From positions 1 through 64,000 of the forward strand of contig NZ_LSKQ01000105.1 in the NCBI RefSeq assembly GCF_001557115.1: DNA of 64,000 bases. The letters are read 5' to 3'. Source of the stretch: Erythrobacter sp. CCH5-A1 (GTDB lineage: Bacteria > Pseudomonadota > Alphaproteobacteria > Sphingomonadales > Sphingomonadaceae). Numbering within the stretch: the stretch's first letter is position 1; each line of letters starts with the position of its first letter. Shown here one piece after another: positions 8,297 through 16,215 of this stretch. Both the position numbers and the translations under genes were made by a program. Under the pieces are notes generated by a model. It was not told where the DNA came from, did not search any database, and saw only the letters and a program-made list of their open reading frames with translations.

Positions 8297-8985
8297 GCGC
8301 TCCGCAGAGCCTCACCATCGACATCTATTCCGATGTCATGTGCCCGTGGTGCCTGATCGGCTACGGCCAGCTGACCAAAGCCCTCAAGGAACTCGAGGGC
8401 GAGATCGCGGCGGAAATCCGCTGGCGGCCGTTCGAACTCAACCCGCAAATGCCGCCGGAGGGCGAGGAGCAGGAAGCGCACCTGCGCCGCAAATATGGCC
8501 GCCCCGCCGAGGAGGGCGCGCGCATCCGCGGGCAGATGAAGGCGATTGCGGAAGGGGCGGGCGTCTCGCTCTCTTATGAAGGCGAGGACGAAGCGCCCCC
8601 TGCGATGATGTGGAACACCCGCGATTGCCACAAGCTCCTCGCCTTCGCGCTCGAGCAGGCCGGGCCCGGGGTGCAGACCGCGCTGAAACTCGCGCTGTTC
8701 CGTGCCCATTTCAACGAGCGCCGCAACCTCGGTGACCGGATGGTGCTGCTCGACATCGCGGCGAGCACCGGCCTGCACCGCGAGGCCGCCAAGGCCGCGC
8801 TCGACGACCCTGACCTCGAAGCCCGCGTGCTCGCCGAAGAAGCCCAGGCGTGGGACATGAACATCTCGGGCGTCCCGGCGATGATCGTCGAAAACAAGTT
8901 CCTGATTCCCGGTGCGCAAGGACCCGAGGTCTATGTCAATGCGCTGCGCCGGGTCGCGGAAAAAAGTCGGGCGGCGGCGGGCTGA
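8293..8985 (+). CDS. DsbA family (FrnE-like) oxidoreductase
   Basis: A 230-residue cytoplasmic thioredoxin-fold protein of the DsbA/FrnE/2-hydroxychromene-2-carboxylate isomerase superfamily. It begins with a beta strand, IDIYSDVMCPWC, placing the CPWC dithiol at 17-20 with no signal peptide. The all-alpha insertion typical of the family follows, then ISGVPAMIVENKFLIPGAQ near 196-214, which holds the cis-proline (GVP) and the FLIPGAQ signature of FrnE-type members. A role in oxidative stress is likely from the family. It overlaps nudC by 4 bp. Confidence 0.88.
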   Translation: MSAPQSLTIDIYSDVMCPWCLIGYGQLTKALKELEGEIAAEIRWRPFELNPQMPPEGEEQEAHLRRKYGRPAEEGARIRGQMKAIAEGAGVSLSYEGEDEAPPAMMWNTRDCHKLLAFALEQAGPGVQTALKLALFRAHFNERRNLGDRMVLLDIAASTGLHREAAKAALDDPDLEARVLAEEAQAWDMNISGVPAMIVENKFLIPGAQGPEVYVNALRRVAEKSRAAAG

Positions 8986-9004
8986 GGCGACGGCAACTAA
9001 GCCC

Positions 9005-9358
9005 ATGCAGTCGTTCCGGGACCTCGCCGCGCTGTTCCGCCAGCTGGGTGCCTTGTGGTTCACGCTGGTTGTCGGCGGCCTTTGTGCAATCATCGTCGGT
9101 TATGGCTATCTCTATGCACGGCTTGGCAAGACCATCGGCTGGCGCGAGGATTACGGCTTCACCTGCCGCCGCAAGTGCATGATCGAGGACATGTGGCACA
9201 GCTGGAAGCTGCTCGAAGGCGGAACCGGGGCCGAGCTCACGCTGTTCGCCATGATCTGGTTCATTCCGGCAGTGGGTGCTGCGATCGGGTTGTATGCGGC
9301 GGGCAAGCGCGCGGTCGCGCGGAATCGCAACCGCATCCGGCCAATGGAACGCGAATGA
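9005..9358 (+). CDS. Hypothetical small membrane protein
   Basis: 117 residues, family not recognised. One transmembrane segment lies at about residues 15-37 (LGALWFTLVVGGLCAIIVGY). A polar loop with two cysteines close together (TCRRKC, near 56-61) follows, then a second transmembrane segment at about 80-100 and a strongly basic C-terminus. The start is the ATG at 9005, 19 bp after the preceding stop, so it may belong to the same transcript. The cysteine pair lies in the loop between the two helices. Function unknown. Confidence 0.7.
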   Translation: MQSFRDLAALFRQLGALWFTLVVGGLCAIIVGYGYLYARLGKTIGWREDYGFTCRRKCMIEDMWHSWKLLEGGTGAELTLFAMIWFIPAVGAAIGLYAAGKRAVARNRNRIRPMERE

Positions 9359-9514
9359 GCGCCGTCGGCGGCGCGACCACCTGACCCGGAATTCGGCTGA
9401 GCGCCGCCCCATCACCCACCCATGACAGCGCCTCCGCGCGTCCACTCCTGCAAGTCGTTGCCACGCGCCCTCGCGATCCCCGTGCGGGCGCTTGCACCTT
9501 GCAGGAGAACAGCA

Positions 9515-10036
9515 ATGTCCAAGGTATCCGCGATTTTCGACAGCCACGCCGAAGCCGAGCGCGCGGTCAATGACCTGCGCTCGCTCGGGATCGGCGACAA
9601 CGACATGTCGGTGATCGCCCATCACAAGGGCACCACCACCGCCTCGACAGGCGCGGGCGAGGTGACCGACGAGGACCACCGCAACGTGCTGCGCGGCGTG
9701 CTCGGCGGGGGCGCGCTGGGCGCGGGCCTCGGGGTGGCCGCGCTGGCGATCCCGGGCGTCGGTCCGCTTGCGGCAGCGGGTGCCATCGCGGCGGCCGCAG
9801 TGCCCGAGGCGGTCGGCATCGGCGCCGTGCTCGGCGCGATCGGCGGGACGCTCAACGAAACCCTCACCAAGCACGGCGTCAGCGAGGAGGACGCGACCTA
9901 TTACAACGACCGCATCAAGAATGGCGGCGTGGTGGTGACGGTCGAGGATATCGGCGTCGACGAGGCCAAGCTGCGCGAGGTGCTGATGCGCAACGGCGGG
10001 CACAACGCGGGCAATGCGCGCGCGGTCGGCTTCTGA
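9515..10036 (+). CDS. General stress protein 17M/YflT-like protein
   Basis: A 173-residue protein. Its first 50 residues (KVSAIFDSHAEAERAVNDLR and on) match the alpha/beta domain of heat-induced stress proteins of the YflT/17M type. A glycine/alanine-rich hydrophobic segment at about 60-115 resembles a glycine-zipper membrane-inserting region. The C-terminus (VVVTVEDIGVDEAKLREVLMRN) repeats the alpha/beta pattern. The start ATG has AGGAG at good spacing. Probably a stress-induced, membrane-associated protein of unknown mechanism. Confidence 0.75.
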   Translation: MSKVSAIFDSHAEAERAVNDLRSLGIGDNDMSVIAHHKGTTTASTGAGEVTDEDHRNVLRGVLGGGALGAGLGVAALAIPGVGPLAAAGAIAAAAVPEAVGIGAVLGAIGGTLNETLTKHGVSEEDATYYNDRIKNGGVVVTVEDIGVDEAKLREVLMRNGGHNAGNARAVGF

Positions 10037-10122
10037 TCGCATGACCCGGCGCGGGCGGCGGGCGGGGGCGCAGCTCGCCGCCCCGCCGCCCGCTGTCCCG
10101 ATCTCCAAGGAGGCAAGAGCCG

Positions 10123-10695
10123 ATGGCCGCCTATCCCAAGGCGCAATACAAGAGCACCGGCGCGCGTCCCTCGGTGCGGCGCGGCGGCTTCGTCGTGCTG
10201 GGTGCGGTGCTGGTGGTGGTCGGCGTGCTGTCGCTCGCCTTCCCGCTGCTGGCGGCGCTGTCGTTCAATCTCGTGGTCGGACTCACGCTGCTCGCGGGCG
10301 GGATCGCGGCGCTGGTCCACGCGTTCCGCGTGCACGGCTGGCAGGGGCGGGCGGTGCAGATCATGCTCGGGGTGCTTTACCTGCTCGGCGGGCTGGTGTT
10401 TCTTGCCAATCCCTTCGCCGGGTTGCTCGCGCTGACGCTGGCGCTGGGCGCCTTCTTCGCGGCCGACGGGATCGCGCGGATGCTGATGGCGGCGCAGATC
10501 CGACCGCAGCGCGGATGGGGGCTGTTCCTTGTCTCGGGCCTGCTGTCGCTGCTGCTGGGAGCGCTGGTGCTGCTCGGTCTGCCGGGCGGCTGGTCGCTGG
10601 CGGTGCTGGGGCTGGTGGTGGGGCTCAACATGATCCTCACCGGCGCGGCGTTCCTGTGCTGCACCGGCACCGCGCCGCCGCGCGTGCAGGGTTAG
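10123..10695 (+). CDS. HdeD family (DUF308) membrane protein
   Basis: 190-residue polytopic protein with six hydrophobic helices arranged in pairs, typical of HdeD, an inner-membrane protein linked to acid resistance in enterobacteria. The N-terminal 20 residues are polar and basic (cytoplasmic). A very strong ribosome binding site (AAGGAGG) precedes the ATG. Its stop overlaps the stop of the convergent DUF1489 gene by 3 bp. Placed beside a general stress protein, it probably belongs to an envelope stress response. Confidence 0.85.
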   Translation: MAAYPKAQYKSTGARPSVRRGGFVVLGAVLVVVGVLSLAFPLLAALSFNLVVGLTLLAGGIAALVHAFRVHGWQGRAVQIMLGVLYLLGGLVFLANPFAGLLALTLALGAFFAADGIARMLMAAQIRPQRGWGLFLVSGLLSLLLGALVLLGLPGGWSLAVLGLVVGLNMILTGAAFLCCTGTAPPRVQG

Positions 10696-11084
10696 ACCAG
10701 CCCGAGGCGCTCGAGCTTCATCGCCAGCTTGCCGGGGAGGGCATCGCCGATATCCTCGCCCGCGGCCACGTCCCGGGGGGCCTTGTCCTCGGTGAGATAG
10801 CGCCAGCCCTGATGCGCGCGCTTGGGGCTCGTGTGGACGCGGATCAGGCGCGGTTCGAGCACGATGTCCCACCGCCCGTCCTGCGTCTTCTCGAAGCCGA
10901 GGATCGGCGAGCGTGCGACGATCGCGTGGTTGATGATCCAGTAGAGCGACCCGCCCACGCATTCCGCGTGCCGCGTCGGCCGGTTGCGGGTGGTCAGCGC
11001 AATCGCCTCGCGGTTCTCGTACCAGCTTTCGAGATGCGCGTAGCTCTTCGCCCCGAAGGCGATCTTGGTCAGGTGAAGCGGCAT
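10692..11084 (-). CDS. DUF1489 family protein
   Basis: 130 residues; a conserved alphaproteobacterial family of unknown function. The start is taken at the ATG 11082-11084, giving MPLHLTKIAFGAKS, which matches the usual start of the family and has AAGG 6 bases upstream. A GTG 18 bp further upstream is in frame but has no ribosome site. Aromatic and basic residues dominate the middle (GGSLYWIINHAIVARSPI, then a TSPKRAHQGWRYL block). No catalytic motif is evident. Confidence 0.8.
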   Translation of the reverse strand: MPLHLTKIAFGAKSYAHLESWYENREAIALTTRNRPTRHAECVGGSLYWIINHAIVARSPILGFEKTQDGRWDIVLEPRLIRVHTSPKRAHQGWRYLTEDKAPRDVAAGEDIGDALPGKLAMKLERLGLV

Positions 11085-11115
11085 GGGGACCTTGTTCGGC
11101 ACCCGGCGGCGGGAG

Positions 11116-12489
11116 TCAACGGCTGAGGTATTCGTCGAGCGTCAGATGCAGTCGCCGGATGCGCGCTTCCTGATAGTTCCCGAGCGTCTGGGCACCCTTG
11201 CGCGAAGCCTTGGCCCCGTCGCGCTGGAGCTTGAGGTTCTCGGTATCCTGATCGAGGATTTCGGCCAGCGCAAAGCCGGGGACGGTGGTGTAGCTGTCCT
11301 CCACGCCGAGCCGGATCGGGGTCGCGGGGGCAGGCCGTTCGCCAGTTGCGGGCAAGGGTTGCAGCACGAGGATCTCGTGCAGGCACTCGTCCGGCCCGAG
11401 CGGGCGGAAGCGATAGCACAGGCGGATGCCGATGCCGGGGAAGAAGAAGGCGTTGGGGAAGAGGAAATACTCGATCGAATCCATCATCTCGGTGGTGGAA
11501 ACGTTCGACAGGTCGGTGCCAAAGGCGGCTCCCAGTTCCTCGCGCAGCAGCCGCGCATGTTCGGCGCGGGCCTTGGCGCCCGGCGGGAGCGTGGCGGGAT
11601 CGCGGCCGAGCTTGCCGAACAGCGTCGCCTCGCTGACCTCCTGCCTGAGGTGGGGCGAGGGCACGCCCACCGCATGGATGAAGCGCGACACGTGCCTGCC
11701 GAAAATGTCGTATTGCGCATTGGCGTCAGCCGCGGTGTGGACCGCTTGCGCGTGGGTCTCGAGGACGTGGAAGGCCTCGAGAAACGCCTCCATCGCCATC
11801 TTCCAGTTGGCGGGCAGCACCTTCTCGGTGTGGAGCGCCACGTAGCGGTCGTGCATCGGCCAGAGTTCGAAATGCTCCGGCATGACTTCCAGCTGTTCGG
11901 CGAGCGGGGGCGGGTTCTCGCCCATATGGATGAAAACGAACCCGCCCCAGGTGCCGCACGCCACTTCGTCGAGGCCGAAGTTCTCGTCGGTGACGTGCGG
12001 GAAGTCCCAGCGGCAGGGGACTTCGCGCAAGGTGCCGTCGAGGTTCCAGCTCATCCCGTGGAAGGGACAGCGGATGTTCGCGCGCCGCACCCCGCGCGAG
12101 CCTTCGGCGGCGAACTTCATCCCTCGGTGCGGGCAGGAATTGACGAAGGCGCGGATCGCCATGTCGACACCCCGCACCACCAGCACCGAATGGTGGCCGA
12201 CGTCGTAGACATAGCGGTCACCGGGATCGGGGATGTGTTCTTCGCGGCAGGCCCATTGCCAGACATTCGGCCACAGGCGCTCCATTTCGAGGTCGTGGAA
12301 GGCCGGATCGGTGTAGCGCGCAAAAGGCAGGTCGGCATCGCCGAGGAAGGTGTAGGCCTGCTCGCGCATCGCGGCGGGGGGACTGTCCCCGTCGGCATCG
12401 AGGATGTCCTGCATCGAAGGCCCCGGACAGCGCGCCTCGCCGGGGGCGAGCGACGGGTCGGCGGGGGCGGTGAGGTCGGGACGGCTCAC
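11116..12489 (-). CDS. Rieske-type aromatic ring-hydroxylating oxygenase, alpha subunit
   Basis: 457-residue oxygenase component of a Rieske non-heme iron dioxygenase or demethylase. Rieske [2Fe-2S] ligands are C119-x-H121 (CPHRG) and C141-x2-H144 (CPFHG). The catalytic domain carries the mononuclear iron histidines in AFHVLETH (about H241 and H246), with the third ligand expected further downstream. The start is a GTG overlapping the stop of the SnoaL-like gene (GTGA). The neighbouring SnoaL-like protein could stand in as the small subunit. No ferredoxin or reductase gene is nearby, so electron transfer must come from elsewhere. The substrate is unknown. Confidence 0.88.
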   Translation of the reverse strand: MSRPDLTAPADPSLAPGEARCPGPSMQDILDADGDSPPAAMREQAYTFLGDADLPFARYTDPAFHDLEMERLWPNVWQWACREEHIPDPGDRYVYDVGHHSVLVVRGVDMAIRAFVNSCPHRGMKFAAEGSRGVRRANIRCPFHGMSWNLDGTLREVPCRWDFPHVTDENFGLDEVACGTWGGFVFIHMGENPPPLAEQLEVMPEHFELWPMHDRYVALHTEKVLPANWKMAMEAFLEAFHVLETHAQAVHTAADANAQYDIFGRHVSRFIHAVGVPSPHLRQEVSEATLFGKLGRDPATLPPGAKARAEHARLLREELGAAFGTDLSNVSTTEMMDSIEYFLFPNAFFFPGIGIRLCYRFRPLGPDECLHEILVLQPLPATGERPAPATPIRLGVEDSYTTVPGFALAEILDQDTENLKLQRDGAKASRKGAQTLGNYQEARIRRLHLTLDEYLSR

Positions 12490-12980
12490 CGCATCGCCTC
12501 GCGATTGTAGAGCGGGTCGGCGGGCTTGCGCTCGCCCATGATGAAGGGGGTGACGCCGACTATCGCGTCGCTGGCCGGATCATCGCGCACCCAGTCGACC
12601 AGCTCGGAGCGGTAGGCGATCTTCCAGGCGCCCGCACGGCGCTCGTAGCGGTCGACATAGCGGCCCGCGATGAACAGGTCGCGCGGCGCGCCGCTGTGGT
12701 CGAAGACGCGGTGGTAGGCCTGGTAGTAGACTTCGCCGAAGGCCTCGTCCTCCGAGACGAAATCAATCAGGTGCTGGCCGAGCATGTGGTGGTTGCGCCG
12801 GTGCTCTTTCAGCATCTCCATGCAGAACGCCGCGAAGTCGGCAGGCCCGCCCGAAAACACCCCGTATTCACACCTCGCATCGGGCCAGAACTGAGCCTCG
12901 AGCAGCGCCCCGTCCAGCCGGTCGAGCCCGCGCATGTAGAGCGCGGCGAGGTCGATGATGGCGAAGCGGTCGGCGCTCAT
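12486..12980 (-). CDS. SnoaL-like / NTF2-fold protein
   Basis: 164-residue protein with the NTF2-like cone fold of SnoaL-type enzymes and of ring-hydroxylating dioxygenase beta subunits: helical start (RFAIIDLAALYMRGLDRLD), then DARCEYGVFSGGPADF, then a strand-rich C-terminal half with FIAGRYVDRYERRAGAWKIA at about 105-124. It is embedded between an SDR and a Rieske oxygenase with 4-bp overlaps on both sides, so the three products are surely co-expressed. It could be the beta subunit of the oxygenase or an independent dehydratase/isomerase. Confidence 0.75.
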   Translation of the reverse strand: MSADRFAIIDLAALYMRGLDRLDGALLEAQFWPDARCEYGVFSGGPADFAAFCMEMLKEHRRNHHMLGQHLIDFVSEDEAFGEVYYQAYHRVFDHSGAPRDLFIAGRYVDRYERRAGAWKIAYRSELVDWVRDDPASDAIVGVTPFIMGERKPADPLYNREAMR

Positions 12981-13735
12981 GCGATACTCAGCCCGCCGTC
13001 GACGATGAAGGGCGCGCCGGTGGCGAACCTGCTCTCGTCGCTGGCGAGATAGACCACGAGATGCGCGATATCCTCGACCTCGCCCATCCGGCCTATGGGT
13101 TGCGCGACCGAGAAGGCCGCGCGGGTCGCCTCGGGATCGGGGGTGCCGGCGATGACGCTCTCGACATTGGGGGTGAGGATCGTGCCGGGCTGGACCGAGT
13201 TAACCCGCACCCCGTTCTGCTCGCGCGCGCAGTAGAGCGCGATGCTCTTCGTCAGCGTCACCACCGCCGCCTTGGCGGAGTTGTAGGCGGCCAGATCGGG
13301 CGACACCTTGTTGCCCGCGGCGCTCGAGAAGTTGACGATGGAACCCCCGCCACCCCGCGCCATCAAGGGGATCGCCGCCTTGCAGCCCATGAAAATTGAA
13401 TCGACATCGACCGTGTAGCAGCGCCGGAAATCCTCCGGCGAAATGTCGGCGATGCTCCCGAAGACGGTGATCGCGGCGTTGTTGACCAGCACGTCCAGCC
13501 GTCCGTGGGTGGCTTCGACCTCGGCGATTACCTCTTGCCAGCGGGCCCAGTCGGTGACGTCCTGCCGGATGTAGCCGCAGCCCAGCTCCACCGCCGTGGC
13601 GCGGCCTGCGGCCTCGTCGATGTCGGTAATCGTGACTGCCGCGCCCTCGGCAATCAGCGCTTTCGCCGCCGCCTTGCCGAGACCCATCGCGCCGCCCGTC
13701 AGCAGCACCACCTTGCCGCCCACCCGTCCTGCCAT
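12977..13735 (-). CDS. Short-chain dehydrogenase/reductase
   Basis: 252-residue classical SDR. The cofactor motif TGGAMGLG is at 13-20, an Asp at position 38 after the second strand suggests NAD(H) preference, and NNAA is at 85-88. The catalytic residues are S138, Y151 and K155 (YNSAK), and a C-terminal PFIVDGG motif is present. The start is chosen at ATG 13733-13735 with GGAG 7 bp upstream; a GTG directly before it is possible. First gene of the SDR-SnoaL-Rieske operon, where it may oxidise the diol or alcohol made by the oxygenase. Confidence 0.88.
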   Translation of the reverse strand: MAGRVGGKVVLLTGGAMGLGKAAAKALIAEGAAVTITDIDEAAGRATAVELGCGYIRQDVTDWARWQEVIAEVEATHGRLDVLVNNAAITVFGSIADISPEDFRRCYTVDVDSIFMGCKAAIPLMARGGGGSIVNFSSAAGNKVSPDLAAYNSAKAAVVTLTKSIALYCAREQNGVRVNSVQPGTILTPNVESVIAGTPDPEATRAAFSVAQPIGRMGEVEDIAHLVVYLASDESRFATGAPFIVDGGLSIA

Positions 13736-13769
13736 CACTCTCTCCGTTGTCTTGTCGGGAGCGAGGCTA

Positions 13770-15218
13770 TCAGCGGGCGAGACCGCTCACCACTGCCAAA
13801 CCTAGGAAGACCAGGAAGCCCATCGAATCGGTGGTCATGGTGACGAAGATCGAGGAGGAGATCGCGGGGTCCGCCTTGAAGCGCTGGAGCGTCAGCGGCA
13901 CCAGCACGCCGGCAAAGCCCGCGATCACGATGTTGCACAGCATCGCCGCGCCGATCACCAGCCCCAGCAAGGGGTTCTGGAACAGCACCGCCACGATCCC
14001 GCCGATCACCAGCGCGACCGTCCCGCCGTTCAGCGCCGCAATCGACATCTCGCGGCGGATCGCGCGCCAGGTGTTGGCATCGGTCAGCTGGTTGGTGGCG
14101 ATCGCGCGCACCGTCACCGCGAGCGTTTGCGTCCCCGCATTGCCGCCGATCCCGGCGACAATCGGCATCAGCACCGCGAGTGCCACCATAGTCGCGATCA
14201 CATCCTCGAACTGCGCGATCACGGTCGAGGCAACCGAGGCGGTGAGGAGGTTCGCCAAAAGCCAGCGCACGCGCGCCCTGTAGCTGTCGACGATGGGCTC
14301 GTTGATGTCGCCATCGCCCGCACCGCTCAGGAGCAGCGCGTCCTCGCCCGCTTCCTCGGAGATGATGTGGACGATATCGTCGACCGTCATCTGCCCGACC
14401 AGACGCCCGCTCTCGTCCACCACCGCGGCCGAGATCAGCGCGTATTTCTGGAACATCAGCGCGACCTCTTCCTGGTCCATCGTCACCGGGATCAGGGTCT
14501 GGTCGCGCTTCATCACATCGGTGAGCTTCACGCCGCGCGGCGTGGTCAGGATCCACGAGAGCGCGCAGGTTCCGACCGGGTGGTGGCGCTCGTCGATCAC
14601 GAAGACCTCGAAGAAATCGTGTTCGAGATCGCCCTCGTCGCGCAGGAAATCGATGAGGTTGCCGACCGTCATCGCCTCGGGCACGGCGACGAAGTGCCGG
14701 CTCATCAGGCGCCCGGCGGTCTCCTCCGGGTAGGCGAGCGCGCTCGCCACGGCTTCGCGGGTTTCCGGCTCGAGCTCGGCGATGACCGCGGCCTGGTCTT
14801 CGGCATCGAGGTCCTCGATCAGCTGCACCGCATCGTCGGTGTCGAGCTGTTCGGCAATGGTGGCGACCGCCTGCGCGGGTAGGGCCTCCATCAGGTCCTC
14901 GCGCACGTAATCGTTGAGCTCGGCGATCACGTCGCTGGTCATCAGATCGGTGATCGCGCTCGCCAGCTGCGCGCGTTCGGACCTGTCGAGCAGCTCGATC
15001 AGGTCGGCGATGTCGGCGGCGTGGAGCGGCTCGACGAGGTCATAGACCGCGCCCTTGTCGCCATCATCGAGTGCGTCGCGCACCGCGCCGACATAATCGG
15101 CCTTGAGGCGGTTCTCCTCGTCGTGGCGTTCGTCGTCGACGCGGTCGTCGGGACGCACTTCGGCCTCGCCGGTGTCGGCGATCAGCAGATCGTCGTCGGA
15201 GAGGAGATCGTCGGCCAT
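13770..15218 (-). CDS. mgtE: Magnesium transporter MgtE
   Basis: 482-residue Mg2+ channel. An acidic N-terminal domain (superhelical MgtE_N, about 35-155) is followed by a CBS pair at about 160-280 that senses cytosolic Mg2+, then five transmembrane helices from about 310. The pore signature PIVAGIGGNAGTQTLAV lies near 365-381. The product ends GLAR after the last helix. The gene is monocistronic between the SDR operon and the divergent cyclophilin gene. Confidence 0.95.
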   Translation of the reverse strand: MADDLLSDDDLLIADTGEAEVRPDDRVDDERHDEENRLKADYVGAVRDALDDGDKGAVYDLVEPLHAADIADLIELLDRSERAQLASAITDLMTSDVIAELNDYVREDLMEALPAQAVATIAEQLDTDDAVQLIEDLDAEDQAAVIAELEPETREAVASALAYPEETAGRLMSRHFVAVPEAMTVGNLIDFLRDEGDLEHDFFEVFVIDERHHPVGTCALSWILTTPRGVKLTDVMKRDQTLIPVTMDQEEVALMFQKYALISAAVVDESGRLVGQMTVDDIVHIISEEAGEDALLLSGAGDGDINEPIVDSYRARVRWLLANLLTASVASTVIAQFEDVIATMVALAVLMPIVAGIGGNAGTQTLAVTVRAIATNQLTDANTWRAIRREMSIAALNGGTVALVIGGIVAVLFQNPLLGLVIGAAMLCNIVIAGFAGVLVPLTLQRFKADPAISSSIFVTMTTDSMGFLVFLGLAVVSGLAR

Positions 15219-15320
15219 GGGGGCGGTTTAGGCGGGGAGGGCGCAAAAGCAAGGGTTGAGGGTGACAGGGACGAGATGGCTGCTAAAAGCGCGGGCAAAT
15301 TGACGCAGGAGATACCCCAA

Positions 15321-15782
15321 ATGGCCGAGACCCTCACCTTCACCCTCGACAACGGCACTGGCGAGACCGGCGACGTCGTCATCAAGCTGCGCCCTGACCT
15401 TGCCCCCGGCCACGTCGCGCGCATCACCGAACTGGCACAGGAAGGCTTCTACGACGGGGTGATCTTCCACCGCGTGATCGCCGGCTTTATGGCGCAGGGC
15501 GGCGACCCAACCGGCACCGGCATGGGCGGCAGCGACAAGCCCGACCTTGCGGCCGAATTCAACGCCGAGCCCCACGTCGAAGGCGTGTGCTCGATGGCCC
15601 GCGCGCAGAACCCCAACAGCGCCAACTCGCAGTTCTTCATCTGCCTCGACGACGCGCGCTTCCTCGACAAGCAATACACCGTGTGGGGCCAGGTGGTGAG
15701 CGGCATGGAACACGTCCACGCCATCCCCAAGGGCGAACCGCCGCGTGCGCCGGGGAAGATCGTCAAGGCGACGGTTGCGTAA
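15321..15782 (+). CDS. Peptidyl-prolyl cis-trans isomerase, cyclophilin type
   Basis: 153-residue cytoplasmic cyclophilin that catalyses proline isomerisation. Signature elements are FYDGVIFHRVIAGFMAQGGD near residues 44-63 (catalytic Arg in FHR, substrate Gln in FMAQGGD) and NSANSQFFICL near 98-108. The start ATG is placed at 15321, after GCAGGAG; the frame is open upstream but that segment lacks homology. No signal peptide, unlike the periplasmic PpiA type. Confidence 0.93.
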   Translation: MAETLTFTLDNGTGETGDVVIKLRPDLAPGHVARITELAQEGFYDGVIFHRVIAGFMAQGGDPTGTGMGGSDKPDLAAEFNAEPHVEGVCSMARAQNPNSANSQFFICLDDARFLDKQYTVWGQVVSGMEHVHAIPKGEPPRAPGKIVKATVA

Positions 15783-16167
15783 GCCTCGGCATCATTGGAA
15801 AGCGGCAGTCGGCGCCAGTTTCCTGGCGCTGACTGCCTGCGATGGTGCGGTCGCGCGGGTCCCGCCCATCGGGGCCGATCTGCCGCAAAAGGTGGATCAG
15901 GCCCAACCCGCTTTCGACCAGCGGGTAAAGCAGCGTTTCCCTGCAGGTTCCGAAGCCGCCGCGATGGTTTCGGTTCTGAAGCAGCAAGGCTTCGAGGGAC
16001 CGGAAAACTGGGAGCCGGATTTCGAGCAGCCCTCCTTCGAAGAGCACATTCGCAGCATGGATTTCCGTTCGGGATCGATGTTCAGCACCCTGTGGTCGGT
16101 GCGGTGGCGGGAAAAGGGCGGCAAGATCACCGAAATATGGGGGGTCTACGGGATCATCGCTCCGTGA
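15775..16167 (+). CDS. Hypothetical lipoprotein
   Basis: Family not recognised. The best start is a TTG at 15775 that overlaps the cyclophilin stop and has AAGG 8 bases upstream. It yields a compact lipoprotein signal: basic n-region RKPRHHWK, hydrophobic core, lipobox LTAC with cysteine 22. An alternative GTG at 15745 would lengthen the n-region by 10 residues. The mature part (about 108 residues) contains a Phe/Glu-rich region (NWEPDFEQPSFEEHIRSMDF) and ends with strands around RWREKGGKITEIWGVYG. Probably translationally coupled to the cyclophilin. Confidence 0.6.
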   Translation: MRKPRHHWKAAVGASFLALTACDGAVARVPPIGADLPQKVDQAQPAFDQRVKQRFPAGSEAAAMVSVLKQQGFEGPENWEPDFEQPSFEEHIRSMDFRSGSMFSTLWSVRWREKGGKITEIWGVYGIIAP

Positions 16168-16215
16168 GGCGGGCCGTTGAACCGCAGCCCCATCGGCGCT
16201 AAAGGCGCACCCCTC

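Noticed and set aside
9359..9374. GCGCCG-TCGG-CGGCGC hairpin after the small membrane protein gene as a terminator
   Set aside because: Short stem, no U-tract, and such hairpins are expected by chance at this GC content.
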